This document shows positions 36,001-47,392 of a stretch of DNA of 64,000 nt, in pieces. Within the stretch, counting starts at the first letter, position 1; each line of letters starts with the position of its first letter. A program made the position numbers and the translations under genes. A model generated the notes under the pieces. That model ran no database searches. It had not been told where the DNA came from and was given only the letters and a program-made list of their open reading frames with translations. Source of the DNA: Gnetum montanum (lineage: Eukaryota; Streptophyta; Gnetopsida; Gnetales; Gnetaceae); NCBI GenBank assembly GCA_015680685.1, contig MNCI01016273.1:1542273-1606272 (forward strand). The letters run 5' to 3'.

Positions 36001-36890
36001 TGGATGCTATTGAGGTGTTTAAGTAAGGTCTATTAAGAAGAGATTAGATGTTGAATTAATTTACTTACAAAGAAAAACATGGGAAGAAAAGAGGAGAATA
36101 TTAGGATATCATTGATACACCTATCATGAGGATAGTGTTATTCCATAGAAAGGGGGCATGACTAAATCCCACACTGAAGATCAATGAAAGAATGCCATTT
36201 ATGATATTCATACACTACAACACTCATGCCCTTATAAACCCTTACCAAAATAAAATAAGTTACTTAATCCTCACTAAACATGCTAATGAGAGGAAAGGGG
36301 ATGATAGAGAAAAGGGAGATAGAGGAAGAATTAAAATGTAAAAAGGAAGAGATGAAAAATAAACTTGTGAAATTAAAAAAATAATAAAATTAAGGAAAGA
36401 AAGAAGGAACCTCATCTATACACCTAAAATGAGGTATTATGACATAAAAGAGAGATATGGCTAAATTCCACACTCTAATGATTGTTGATGCTTTATAAAT
36501 TTGATTTCATGTCTATGCTACTAAAATTCAACACATCCTCACATGGATTTGAAAATGGAAAAACACTCATTTATCACTACATATGGCAAATTACTAATTA
36601 ATATCCTCACTATAGTATGTTGTAGAAGAAAATTAGTAGAAATAAATACAAAGATATTTGAAGAGAGAGATGAAATTTGATGAAGAAGATAGAATAAAGA
36701 TACTATAAAAAATAGAGAAAGAGAGAGGGAAATTATGATAGGAAGGGAAAATAAAAATAGCTTAATAAAATGTAGATGAGATTGAAAAAGAATTAGATCA
36801 AACCTGATGGTGCTTAACCCTTTTGTCATTTTTTTCTTTTCTGTGTTCTTCTATTTTTTTATCTTTATTTTTGTCTTCAACCTCAAATGT
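36001..36890 (-). other. Element B 3' untranslated region
   Basis: No credible coding frame. Two related segments (about 36110-36200 and 36410-36490) share CACCTA-ATGAGG..., then AT-GCTAAATCCCACACT, an old duplication about 310 bases apart. The frame at 36539-36829 is AT-rich and hydrophobic by composition only. Confidence 0.5.
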
Positions 36891-36894
36891 AGTA

Positions 36895-38200
36895 TCATTT
36901 GAGGTATGACCTATTTACTAAGTCTAGGTATTGATTCTCATATGAATCAGCTAAGTAGTATGCTATGTTGCCAAGGCTCTTAATGATGATAAAGGGGCAT
37001 TGTGAGGTCAATGAAAGCTTAGTCATCTTGAAATTAGAATAATGTCTAAGGAAAATATCACCTTCTTTGATGTCTCTAAGACTAACATGCTTATCATGAG
37101 GATGGCACATGGCTTCTTGATGATTTTGGATATTAATTATTTCTTGCTTGTGATTTTCCTCAAGTATGTTTCACTCAACATAATGCATGATGTCATTCTC
37201 CTCATTTTTCATTCAATTATTCAAGGCCACATGAAGAAAAGACACATCCAGATCCATCGACAACATAGATTTTGATCCATAAGTAAGCATGAAGGAGGCT
37301 CAATTGTTTCCTATTTGGAAGGTAGTATAGCAAACATAGAGAGCATGGGATAACTAAGTATGCTAGTTGCATGAGGATTTGTCAACCATGGTCCTCAATA
37401 AACAAATGATGGATTTATTGGTTAATTATGGTTACCCATTGGATTGCAAGTACTATGGAGATGAGAATAATTTGGAAATTTGATATTTATCATAGAATTT
37501 GGCTAGTTCTTTCCTCTTGAATTAAGGTCCATTATCGGTCACAATCTGGAGAGGGATACAAGAGTGAGTGATTATATGATCCAAGATAAAATTATAAACA
37601 TACTTAGAAGTTTTAGTTTTTAACATGATATCTTTAACCTATCTAGTAAAATATTCAATAGCTAGTAAAATAAATTGAATTCTAGAAGAAAATGGAGGAT
37701 TGATATAGCCTAGAAAGATCCCACCCTTATTTCTGGAAAGGTCATACAATTTTGAACATCCTAAGCTCTTGAGATGGAACATAAATAAGTAAAGCATGAC
37801 ATTAACATGTATTACAAATATTAATTATCATATGTGCATCCCTAGACATTGTAGGTCATCAATAACCTAACAAAATGATACAAGCTACTAGAGACTGTGA
37901 GCCTAAATGACCTCCATAGACACTAAAATGAATTTTTTAGAACATGCTTTATCTTTATCATGACTTAGAAAATGTAGAAGAACATGTAATGTAGAGATGT
38001 GACATAAAATATCAAGATAAAAAATATGAAAATGTTTAAAATATTTACTAAGGACATCCTTTTGTTAACAAGATAGATATTCTAGAGTCTCTCTAATTTG
38101 TAAGTACTACATGATATCATGTTATTGTTTATCCTCTTCTAGGTTAACTAAGCTAATGTATTATGTATCTATGAGTGTAAAAAGTGTATCTTGTGTTAAA
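36895..38200 (-). pseudogene. Element B integrase relic
   Basis: A 71-codon open stretch (36895-37110) reads LRDIKEGDIFLRHYS, then LTSQCPFIIIKSLGN, then YYLAD. This is the C-terminal SH3-like part of Ty3/gypsy integrase, where GD-V and W-GPF are the usual landmarks; the tryptophan is replaced here. The catalytic core should lie to the right, at 37.2-38.0 kb, and only broken pieces remain. As last domain of pol it is followed by the untranslated region and polypurine tract, so this element has no third gene after pol, unlike A and C. Confidence 0.8.
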
Positions 38201-38229
38201 TGAGATAAATAATCATTGGGAAAAGTAGA

Positions 38230-38690
38230 ATTGGAAAGAAGAGCAAAAGTAGCTAACACATCAACAAGATTTTTTTCTAAGTGATGGATGTGTGTGAGTA
38301 AGCATTTATCAAATTAAGAAATCAAATTTTTCACTAAGTCTCAATGATGTTGAAGATGTTTAGCTTTGCAAGCATGTTCATTATTTGCATAGTGTTCAAA
38401 CAATTATGAATCACCACACACAGAAAGCCTTTTGATTCCAAGTTGAAGGACTAAGAGAAAATCTTAATTGAGACCTTTGTATTCTACCACATTGTTAGTA
38501 CATAGAAAATTAAATTTATAAGTTTGATAAATTGGATTCATACCTTGAAAATTTAGGCTACAAGCTACATGTGAACCTTGGGTTGTATGCACATAATCAA
38601 AATACAAGTGTAAATCCAAATCCTTATGTTTGAATATCATAGTTGAAGGAGGAACTATCTCTTCTTTAGTTGTTTTCTCGAGGGAAGGTT
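38230..38690 (-). pseudogene. Element B second RNase H relic (TNN-EY type)
   Basis: Broken minus-strand frames read LHLYFDYVHTTQGS, then FLCTNNVVEYKGLN, then LQLGIKRLSVCGDS, then LEKNLVDVLATFALL. The DG(S)-..., TNN-AEY and GDS landmarks belong to the archaeal-like RNase H carried as an extra domain by Tat-lineage elements. It sits between the usual RNase H (38.7-39.3 kb) and integrase, as known for that lineage. The aspartate of GDS is kept. Stops occur after KGLN and GDS. Confidence 0.75.
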
Positions 38691-38699
38691 GGATGGTTA

Positions 38700-39300
38700 C
38701 AATAGATGGAAGTAAGAAAATTTACAATGGCTTTCCCCTTAATCAATTATTTAATAAGGTAGGATAAGTTAAATTCTATTAAAAGAGTCTTTGATTTTTC
38801 TATGCGATTATTATCGTATGGGTTGATGGCAATGGATCATACGTTGTTGTCTTAGAAAATGATAGGAAAATTTGCTTCTAGTAGGTAGTATCTTCATTTA
38901 TTAAGTGAAAAAACAAGGCCTAGGCTAGATTTTTCTATGTCCATGTAATGTGTTTCACAATAAAATAATTGATGATAGATGTAATAGATACAAAGATCAA
39001 CCCCATCTTCACACCATTGGCAAAGCATGGTTGTGATAGAGTGATTAGTCTTAAAAAGATAGAGATAGAAAGAAAGATAAAATTGAGGAGGATGAAGGAT
39101 AGGAAGATTGATAAGCGCATGCTTGATTACATCAAAAGCCTCTTAACATTTAGAGTCCTAGTTAAAAGTCATATATTTCTTAACAAAGTGAGGAAGGGGA
39201 TGAAATTGATCAATTAGACTGCATATGAAATAGTGGATGAATTGGAGTCTACCTTGTAGAATACACATCTTTAAGATACTTAAGTAGTGGGAAATTCATG
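38700..39300 (-). pseudogene. Element B first RNase H relic
   Basis: Minus-strand fragments near 38780-39000 read IYYIYHQLFYCETHYMDIEK, matching the YYLSKTL...ETRY-PIEK part of Ty3/gypsy RNase H, followed by LGLVFSLNK. The segment at 38969-39217 overlaps in other frames by chance. The polypeptide would continue into the second RNase H about 100 bases later. Confidence 0.7.
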
Positions 39301-40120
39301 ATTTCTTTAACTTTGTCAGGATTTACTGCTATACCATTAGCTGAAACTATAAATCCTAACATATTTTTTTTATTTCCATGGCAAAAATACACTTCTTGGG
39401 ATTTTAGCGGAGGTTATACTTATTACAACAAGTCAACACTAGGTCTAAATCAATGGGATGATTAGTTTCAATGATAGACTTGACTATTAGATCATCCACA
39501 TAATTGTTGATATTTTTAAATATCATATCACTAAAGATAAAGGCCATAGCCCATTGGTATGTTGCTTCGACATTCCTAAGACCAAAAGGCATTTTTGTGT
39601 AACAAAAGGTTCTCCATGGGATCATAAAACTTATAAAGCATTAATACTTAGAATTAATTTAAACTTGCTTATAGCCTAAAAAACTATCCATAAAACTATG
39701 TAAAGCATGACTTTTCATTGTTTCTATGAGTTGATCAATGTTAGACAATGGAAAATCCTCTTTTAATATCACTTTGTTGAGGTCATGAAAATTGATGCAT
39801 ATCCTAATAACTCTATTTTTATTAAGAATGATTACCATGTTTGACATATAATCAAAGTAATCTATGGAATGTATAAATATAGCATTATAGAGTTTGGTGA
39901 TTTCATCTTTTATGGCTAAGGCTAGATTAGACTTGATTTTTTAGGTTTTTTACTTGATAGGTTTTGATTCTTCCTCAAGAATGATGTTATGTTGGACTAG
40001 AATGAGATCCAAACCAAGCATGTCATCATATACCTATGCAAAGATAATAAATGTTTTCTAAGTAGTTCTAAAATGGATTTCTCAATGCCATGAAGTAGGT
40101 TTACCCCTAACTATAAGGTC
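39300..40120 (-). pseudogene. Element B reverse transcriptase relic with intact YVDD
   Basis: Open stretches at 39659-39847 and 39404-39625 hold the core of RT in order: RICINFHDLNKV, EDFPLSNIDQLIE, SFMDSFLGYKQV, then FCYTKMPFGLRNVEATYQ and NNYVDDLIVKS. YVDD (39491-39502) keeps both catalytic aspartates, and the aspartate in FMDS is kept. The two stretches are separated by one break near 39640. This is the best preserved polymerase of the window. Element E and C copies carry asparagines at the same place. Confidence 0.92.
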
Positions 40121-40499
40121 TTTTGATCATTGAGGTAATTTACTATAGTGAGCTCTAGTAATCAATCATTAGTCAAAATGGGTTCATGGTCCAAAAAGGA
40201 AAGGCCAATTAGAGGTATTAAGTCTTCCTCAGAGATATCAAGGATTGAGATGGTAGAATCTATAGAATCAAGGGGCAAAAAATCAATCAAACCCTCATTA
40301 AAAAGCTAGGAAATTTGTCCATCCAACCCATTCAAGGTGAGTGATTTATGTAGACAAAGGAGTAACATAGTATCCATGGCTTGTAAAGCATGAGATAAAA
40401 TGCAATAGTTACATAACAAAAATTGGATTAAAATAAGAAAAAGAGTTAGAAAATATTTCAAGTTTGCTTTCACAAAACAAGAAGAGTTAGAAAACAATT

Positions 40500-40790
40500 T
40501 TACATTTTTTAAGGGAGAGATAGGAAGAATATTCTAATTTTTGGGAAAGGATGAAAAATTTATCTAAGTATGGAGAGAGAGGTAGAAAAATTTTCTAAGT
40601 CTAGGAAAGATAGGAGAGTTAGAAAATTTTCTAAGCCATGGAGAAGATTCAAAGGTTAGAAAATTTTCTAAGGTGTTCAAAAGATAGAAGAGTTAGAAAA
40701 TTTTCTAAGTCTAGGATGGATAGGGGAGTTGGAAAATTTTCTAAGTTTTCAAGGTAATAGCAAAGCCAAAAAAATTTCGAAGGTATGAAA
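40500..40790 (-). repeat. Internal palindromic array TTAGAAAATTTTCTAA in element B
   Basis: About seven copies of GAGTTAGAAAATTTTCTAAG, separated by roughly 35-40 bases with AGGAAAGATAGG-like spacers. The core is a perfect palindrome. It lies upstream of RT on the coding strand. The LTR arrays of the same element are built on the related core CTTAGAAAAATTTT. Confidence 0.85.
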
Positions 40791-41219
40791 AATTAAAAAT
40801 TAAACTAATAAATTTTTAAAATTTTGAAATAAATCTTCATGGATATTTGTATGAGGATTGAAAACTATGTTACAACGATACCATTATTTATGGCTTTTGA
40901 GTTTTATATATTTATCATCTTTTAGTGTTCTATTTTAATTATTTTTATTTTAATTTTCTATGTTTATAACTTTAAAAAAAAATTTAGGAAAAAGAAGAAG
41001 CAAAAACTAAATGGAAAATATGATTAAAATGTAATATGAAGAAAATTAAATACCAAAATAAAATGATAAGGTAATGCTAATTAAGAAGGCATGATTGAAA
41101 ATAATAAAGGGAAATAAAAAAATTTATATTAAGAAGCTAAAACTAACTTCATACTAAGAAACATAAATAAGCATATGAAAAATAAACGATAAATGAAGAT
41201 AAATTAGCGAAAGGGAAGA

Positions 41220-41540
41220 ACAAATTTAGGACTACAAAACCTTGATAATGGATTTTCTAGCATCAAACCTAGTGGAAACTTTTACACTCTTGATCGAACC
41301 AACAATGTTTAATTTACGAAATCCAAAATTCACAAATTCTTAGGTGCTAGATGACCAAGGAATAATCATATTTTCTTCTTTATTTTCTTTTTTTGAGGAT
41401 GTTTGGCCAACAAAAATAGGTTGAGATCCTAAGCTAGACTCTTCTAATACATATAATTGTGAAATAGCTAGGTCTTCAAGATTGGTATGCAAGACTATTT
41501 CATTATCTTTACAAGGGAAGTGTATTTCTTGATGCAATGA
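41220..41540 (-). pseudogene. Element B protease-RT linker fragment
   Basis: The minus strand reads SLHQEIHFPCKDNEIVLHTN, then ISQLYVLEESSLGSQ. Such a stretch follows the protease in Tat-type elements. Its upstream continuation lies on the far side of element A, at 50612-50640. If A plus one copy of its target duplication is removed, the frame runs on without a break across the junction, which supports both the insertion and its exact ends. Confidence 0.75.
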
Positions 41541-42418
41541 TGATGAGTGGCAAGCTACCCCTACACTCAACCATAAAAATACTAGCATTTCACGCATTAT
41601 CTGGTTGAACTCCATAGATAGGCTAGTTGTGGTATCTAGATAGTTACTTGTTGATCGTAGTTCACTGCCTTTCCACCTGGACTAGTATTTGCTTTGTCAT
41701 ATATGGTTTAGTCCAGGGTGAGGTGTATGATGTAGTACTAAACTAGTGCTACTCCTAGAGGCAATGGAAAATAACTTGTTAAGCTAAGAGAAAAAGGGAG
41801 AGAGAGTCTAAGCTAGCCTAAGTGCGATGAGCATCCATCCCTTAATCATCTGTACACATCTTGGACCTCATGTACTACTACTGGGATTACCAAGCGCATG
41901 TCCAAGGTACGCTACTGGGATACCAAATAGTCACACTTAAATGCTCATGATTAAGTTGTACTCATTCCACATTTACTAACAGGGATAGGAGAGGAAGGGA
42001 GAGAGAGATTAATTATGAAAGAAATAAATAGCAGTTAAATAATTAAACTAAGTGAATGCTGCAATGATGAAGTAATCTTAATCTTTATTTCTAGTCATGT
42101 GCATGTCCAAGTACATCACACTCAAATGAAGGTGTCATACAATTACAATCATCACATTGCAGGCATGCACTAGGGGAAAAGGATTGAGAAGAACTAAAAA
42201 TGAAAGCTAACTTCTAAAATGAACTATTTACTGACTCTAAAAATCTAACTCCCAACTCCTTGCACCTACATGTGTATTTATAAGCTTGCACAGGAGTCAC
42301 AATATCATGCATCTGATATTGCTAGCTAGGCCACGATATCATGTACTCGATATCACGTATGCAATATCATGGGTTTGATATCAAAGCCTAATGAATCATG
42401 ATTCATCATATCTCCACA
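41541..42418 (-). repeat. Element A 3' LTR
   Basis: Starts TGATGAGTGGCAAGC and ends ATGATTCATCA. TATAAATA on the minus strand is at 42275-42282. GATATC-type palindromes are at about 42300-42385, including GATATCACGTATGCAATATC. The minus-strand sequence before it (TATCTCC reversed) is the polypurine tract position. Confidence 0.92.
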
Positions 42419-42439
42419 GCTGAATGAAAACTCATCCTT

Positions 42440-45400
42440 AAGTCAAACAAAATGAGAACAATCTCCATTGATTACATAGTGAAGAGGTATGGAGAATTGA
42501 ATATAATAAAATTGGAACAAACAAACAAAAAATACAAAATCACAAAATTACAAAATTTTTTGCAACTCATGTGGTTCCAAGTGATGATGGCTCTTCCATT
42601 GGTCGCTTCCCCTTGTCTTGTGCTCCAGGCTTTGGGATTTGATGGCTCTGAAGGAGTGCCTGGAGCTTTTCTTCTTTAGTTCAAGGATCCTATTCTATCC
42701 ATGCTAATACTCCAATGTTTGATGGAGTCAACACCTCCCATGGACATGGTAGTTGCGAGAACATCTTATTTGCTTTGATGTACTAGGCCAAAAACAACCG
42801 TCATTCCTCCTCATAGGCTTTGGCTCTGTCCTTGTACTCTTGGAAATCTGTAATCCATTGAGCCAAGTCTAGTGTACCATCTTTTTGCCCTTGGTAGTTG
42901 GTATTAACCACCTCTAGTTTAGAATTTGTGACCTCTAGCTTCTACAATGTGTTCTTATGCTCCACAAATTCTGCTTCATATTTGGCATAGGTGGTAGCTA
43001 CCTACTTCTCAAGCTCTATTGTCAAGAATCCTACTATCAACATGGCTAGATTAGCATATCGTAGGTTTTCCAATTCCATGTACTCTATGAGATCTTGAAT
43101 CTACAAGTCCTATCTTTTAAGCTCTTCTTGGTAGACAAATGCATATGTGTCCAATATGGCCAACCAATCAGTGTGTTAAGCACTAAAAATGTTGATGTGA
43201 GCCTTGGTCATATGGATCTCCTTTTCTATGATTTTCTTGTACATCCCCACCTGGTCTCTAAAATGCTCCTTTAAATTTTCATGTCTCTTGGTCTTGTTTT
43301 GCCACATGCTTATTTCAATAATCATGTTTTGACAGATTGCATGTACCTCCTCCATTGAGAGGTTTTGATTCTCTATGGTCAAATAGTTCATGTCTTGGTT
43401 GACCTTGACCACTGCTCTTATAATTGCTAAAATTTTTCCTTGAGAATATTCTTTTGTTTCTCCATAGTGGTCAACCAAAGATTGTCAGTAGCAAGTTGTT
43501 TATTCTCTTCCTATAAGGCTTTGAGTGCCTTGGTATGCACATAGGTTTGCTCTTATGCCTTGGAGGCATTCCAGTTGGCCTTGTCCTTCTCCTCCACCAC
43601 TCTTTTATTTTCCACCAGTAGCTTATTGAGCTACTCAATCCTAAAAGTGTCCAACTAGTCTATGGGAACAAACTGAGATGGGTCTCACTATGGAGCTTGT
43701 AGGGTAACAAGCCTTTCTTGGAGTCTTGCTAACTTTGCTTCTACGTGCTCAGCCCTGATCTCTATCATGACTAAATTTCCTTTGGTGGAGATGAGGTCTG
43801 ATTGTGCTACTGTGATATCTTGTGGTATGTTAAACAAGGACATAATTACTTGTCCTATTTGCAATAATCAATCAAGGACCTCGTCATGTTCCGCAGGAGT
43901 CATTGAGGGATCGACTAGAATTTGAGCATCCCGTGCTCTTGTGAAATTCACTGGTGGAACAAGAAGGACATTGAAAGATTCTTTAATATGATCTATAATC
44001 ACTTTTGTGGCTCTAGCTGCATCTTGGTTCTACATGATAACTATTGTGGCCCCTTCACCCATTGCCAATTGCACCTAAAAAGACGTAGTATTCCCTCAAA
44101 TCTATTGTGATCAATGGGTCTCCCCTCCTCCAGTTTGGATGAACACCTCACCCTATGCACGATCAATAGAAACTATGGGATGTACAATGTCATCAATGAC
44201 ATAGAAGAGATTAGCATCATCATGACTTCCCTAACTGATCGTCTCAGTGATGGCCCTAAGATGGCTCATTGATGGTCGATAATCCTACGACGATGGTGAT
44301 GATTAGTCTCATTGGTGTGTGCTGGGCCCTACTTCTTGTTGATTGGGCCCTGTGCTTGGGATTTGGCTAGGACCTGTAGTTGGAGTTGTTGTGGGCCCCA
44401 CCATCTATTCTTGCTTTGGCTCTAGTGTCTCATTAGCACTCTTCCTTTCGGTTGGTGGCTTTAATAGTTTAGTGAATGAAGCATTTTGGGCTCTTCTGGG
44501 AACATCATTGGTATACCCCAAAATACCAGCACATTTGCACAACTTCCTAATGAGACAAGAGAATGGCAACGTGAACTTCCCTCTCTTTCATTCTTCAAAC
44601 TACCTCAAGATCTACATGAAATAAAAATGAGGAAGGTTAGCATTAACCTTTCCCATCAATATCACACTTCCTCTTGCCACATACGTTGAAATTCTATTTA
44701 GTCCTCTTGTGGGGATGATGTGATAAGTACCAATCTTGAAGTATATCCTTTCTTCCAACATCAACTCTCGATATGTCTTGTCCTCTTTTCTGTATAGTCT
44801 TCATGCATTAGCATAGAGTGAGTGGATAGGTGAGCAACTTTTGATCCTATATTTGAAAGGTTTAACACTTCTGAGATGGCCTTGGTAGAAAAATCTATTC
44901 AGATACCACAAAGGTCAATTGTGGTGCCTTCTTCTTTATTATGCCAAAATTGATACATTTCCCCTATGTACCAAGCACCACTTTCAAAGAGGAAGAGCCA
45001 TAATGTGGACCCTTTGAGTTGGTCCCTAATGGCCTCAAGGGTGAATATGTGAAAGGTTCAAAATTTAATTCCATGATCACATATCCTGACATGGACCTTT
45101 CTCAGATAGCCTGAATGCACTCTGGGGATAACGTGAGGTGGTGTCCCTATTCACACGCTTTAGTAGCTCCTCCTTTTACCTATCTTGACTATGCAGTAGC
45201 AGAAATCTCTTGATGGATGCTAAATTATTATGCCTCCTACTCTGCATGTTGTTTGGGAGATGCTTGTTCTCTACCTCTCCTAGGTCACTTGGACATACCT
45301 TGAGAGGGTCCTTCTTATTTTCCACATTTAGGGGCCATCTACAATCACACGAGGTCAACCATTAGTAAGGTTGTTTACAAAATTTAAGCTATACCTTACT

Positions 45401-45880
45401 TCTACCTTAATGAATTCATTTCTTATCTTTTGTGATTCAAAGTTATAAAATCTTGTGGAAATATCCCCTAAAATTTTTAATATTGGGCCCCTAATTTGAT
45501 TAGGTGGCTTTAAAATTTAATTTCCTATTGTAGGTGAGAAGATAACATTGTTTTTGGCACATGTTTATCATCATTTTTTGTTTCTTTATAATTAATTACC
45601 CTTTATGGTATCCTTCAGGTGATGAAAAATTCCAAAAACATTATGCATAATTTGGAGTTTACCCCTCCCCCACGTCTAAGCTGAACACTCTAGGTTCAAG
45701 TAGGTTCTTTCGGAATAAGAATCAAAGCGCTAGTGAGCAAGTTATGGCTATTGGAACAAGAGGTGTGAAAGTCATGAGTTGTAGAAGAAAATTTGAAAAA
45801 TTCCCCCGACATGAATAGTTGAAAATAATGTTGATGTGCATGTGGGGGTCCATATATCTAGTTTTTTTTATGTTATATTG
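42440..45880 (-). pseudogene. Element A ORF3 relic (env-position gene with coiled coil)
   Basis: Pieces occur in the same order as in C. Near 44.9-45.0 kb is WYIGEMYQFWHNK. At 44527-44580 is FTLPFSCLIRKLCKCAGI, soon followed by YTND; C has LTFPCLLQKPYRRLGI and YAND. A 100-codon open stretch at 43176-43478 has regularly spaced hydrophobic residues among K, E, N and Q, consistent with a coiled coil. Identity with C is partial, but the order and spacing hold. I see no signal peptide or membrane helix, so an envelope function is not supported. The real start cannot be set; it probably lies near 45.4-45.8 kb. Confidence 0.65.
45851..45860 (-). promoter_or_regulatory. TATA-like box before element A ORF3
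   Basis: TAGATATATG on the minus strand, 28 bases beyond the internal palindromes; another candidate (AATATAAC) lies at 45871-45878. Weaker than the element C counterpart. Activity is inferred. Confidence 0.35.
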
Positions 45881-45887
45881 TGTACAT

Positions 45888-45943
45888 GATAGCGCAACAC
45901 TGATATTGCGTTGGATTTGATATCGCGTACGCAATATTGTAGC
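45888..45943 (-). repeat. Internal palindrome cluster in element A, same motif as its LTR
   Basis: Contains GATAGCGCAAC, GATATTGCG and GATATCGCGTACGCAATATT. The last is almost the 20-base palindrome found in the U3 of the A, D and solo LTRs. It lies about 290 bases left of the GGGTCCTCCCC block at 46235, the place where element C carries its own, unrelated palindrome type. Confidence 0.85.
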
Positions 45944-47390
45944 CTATTTAATGTAGGGTACTTAGAAAAATTGATACTCAAAAATGAAGGACTTGAAGTC
46001 AATGTAAAGGGTTCAGGGTAATATTAAATAGTCCCGAAGGCACAAAAAGTATAATGGTGTAGAATTTGGCAATGGAATGCATGAATCAGATGAGGAGAAA
46101 GGACATGTTTTGATACATAGGAACATTTGAACCAGAAAGATGATGAGGGAAAGGATAATCTTGGTAATCCAATTCTTGAAGAGTATAAAATAATGTGATG
46201 GTGATGTGTAATGAGTACAAATTACAAAAGTCATGCAACTGGGTCCTCCCCAAAGTAGGTTCCAACCTATAATTCCCTTATGTAACCACACCTTAAAATG
46301 TTTGTAGGCACTAGAAGGGTTAAATGAAATCTACACCAATTTCACAAAACATACGCACATAAATACCATCGTGATGAGGTATAAATTCAATGCTACACAA
46401 GTCACGAGTCCCAATTACATGAACAGTGAGATGGGATGAATTGTGGAAGGGATTGTACAAACTGGCACATGAGGTAACTAGCCTAGGGCACAATGAATCC
46501 TCAGTGTAAGGCATGATTAATGTGCCATTAACCCATTGCTCAAAAATTAGGACCAAGTTTGTTCCTCTAATCAGTGACATCACATTACTTCATCCAATGA
46601 TGGACAACCATAAGAGCACTATGACAAGAAGGCGCATGATCACTTGGTGTTTCATTCAAGGGAGAAGCAATTTTTTCTTTCTAACACACATGTTTTTCTT
46701 TTTTTTAATTTTGAAGTCAATGCTTAATCCAGAGAGACCACCAACCTTTAGGCATTAGTGCATGTCTTTCCAGTTGGACCCCCTAGAATAGCATTGTTTT
46801 TTCTTAATTAAGTGCCTTTATTACTCTTACTCTAATTTTTCATTAGATCTAAAAGGCTCTTAGCACAACCAATCTGCATGGTAACTCCTATAGATGTCAC
46901 CGAAGAGAATCCACAAGTCCCCTTGATGTCACACCCTAGCCATTCCCTCTGGATCCATCCTTCTTCACTCTAGGTATAATGAGCACAAAATTACTTTAAG
47001 TTTTAATGATTAGGAATATCATTGTACCCAGGGTAGAACCTCTTATTAATAGAATGGGTGGATGGATGTTGTGGGCTCGTTGTTCAAATAATTAGTCAAC
47101 TGAGACTTGATAGCATAGAAAAACACCTCAACTAACGATTCACATGAGTGTTTTATTCATAGATGAGATTACTCATAAAAAGACAAAAATATAGAAGGAC
47201 AATACAATAAATTGAAAGATGAAAAACTAGAAAACAAAAAATTGTAAAATTAAAGAGAAGGAAAACATTTATTAATTTTGTTGTTGTTAGAATGGGGGAT
47301 ACCCCCCATAGTTGGAATGGGGGATACCCCTCATAATAGCTAGAATTAATAAATGGAAGGTTGGGATCCTTGCATGTCAAAAATATTGGA
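45944..47390 (-). other. Element A spacer between gag and ORF3
   Basis: No convincing frame. It holds the conserved GGGTCCTCCCC block (46235-46245), also in C and D. The expected pol is missing, so a deletion junction should lie near 46.8-47.3 kb, but I cannot fix its position. Confidence 0.6.
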
Positions 47391-47392
47391 AC

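Noticed and set aside
36539-36829. 96-codon hydrophobic minus-strand frame as a membrane protein
   Set aside because: Low-complexity F/L/I/S run from a purine-rich plus strand in the untranslated part of element B; no homologous frame elsewhere.
44343-44624. 93-codon plus-strand frame with hydrophobic start
   Set aside because: Antisense of ORF3 in element A, where the minus-strand order matches element C.
42419-47390. A hidden pol in element A
   Set aside because: Neither strand shows RT, RNase H or integrase motifs here, although they are easily seen in B, C and E at similar decay.
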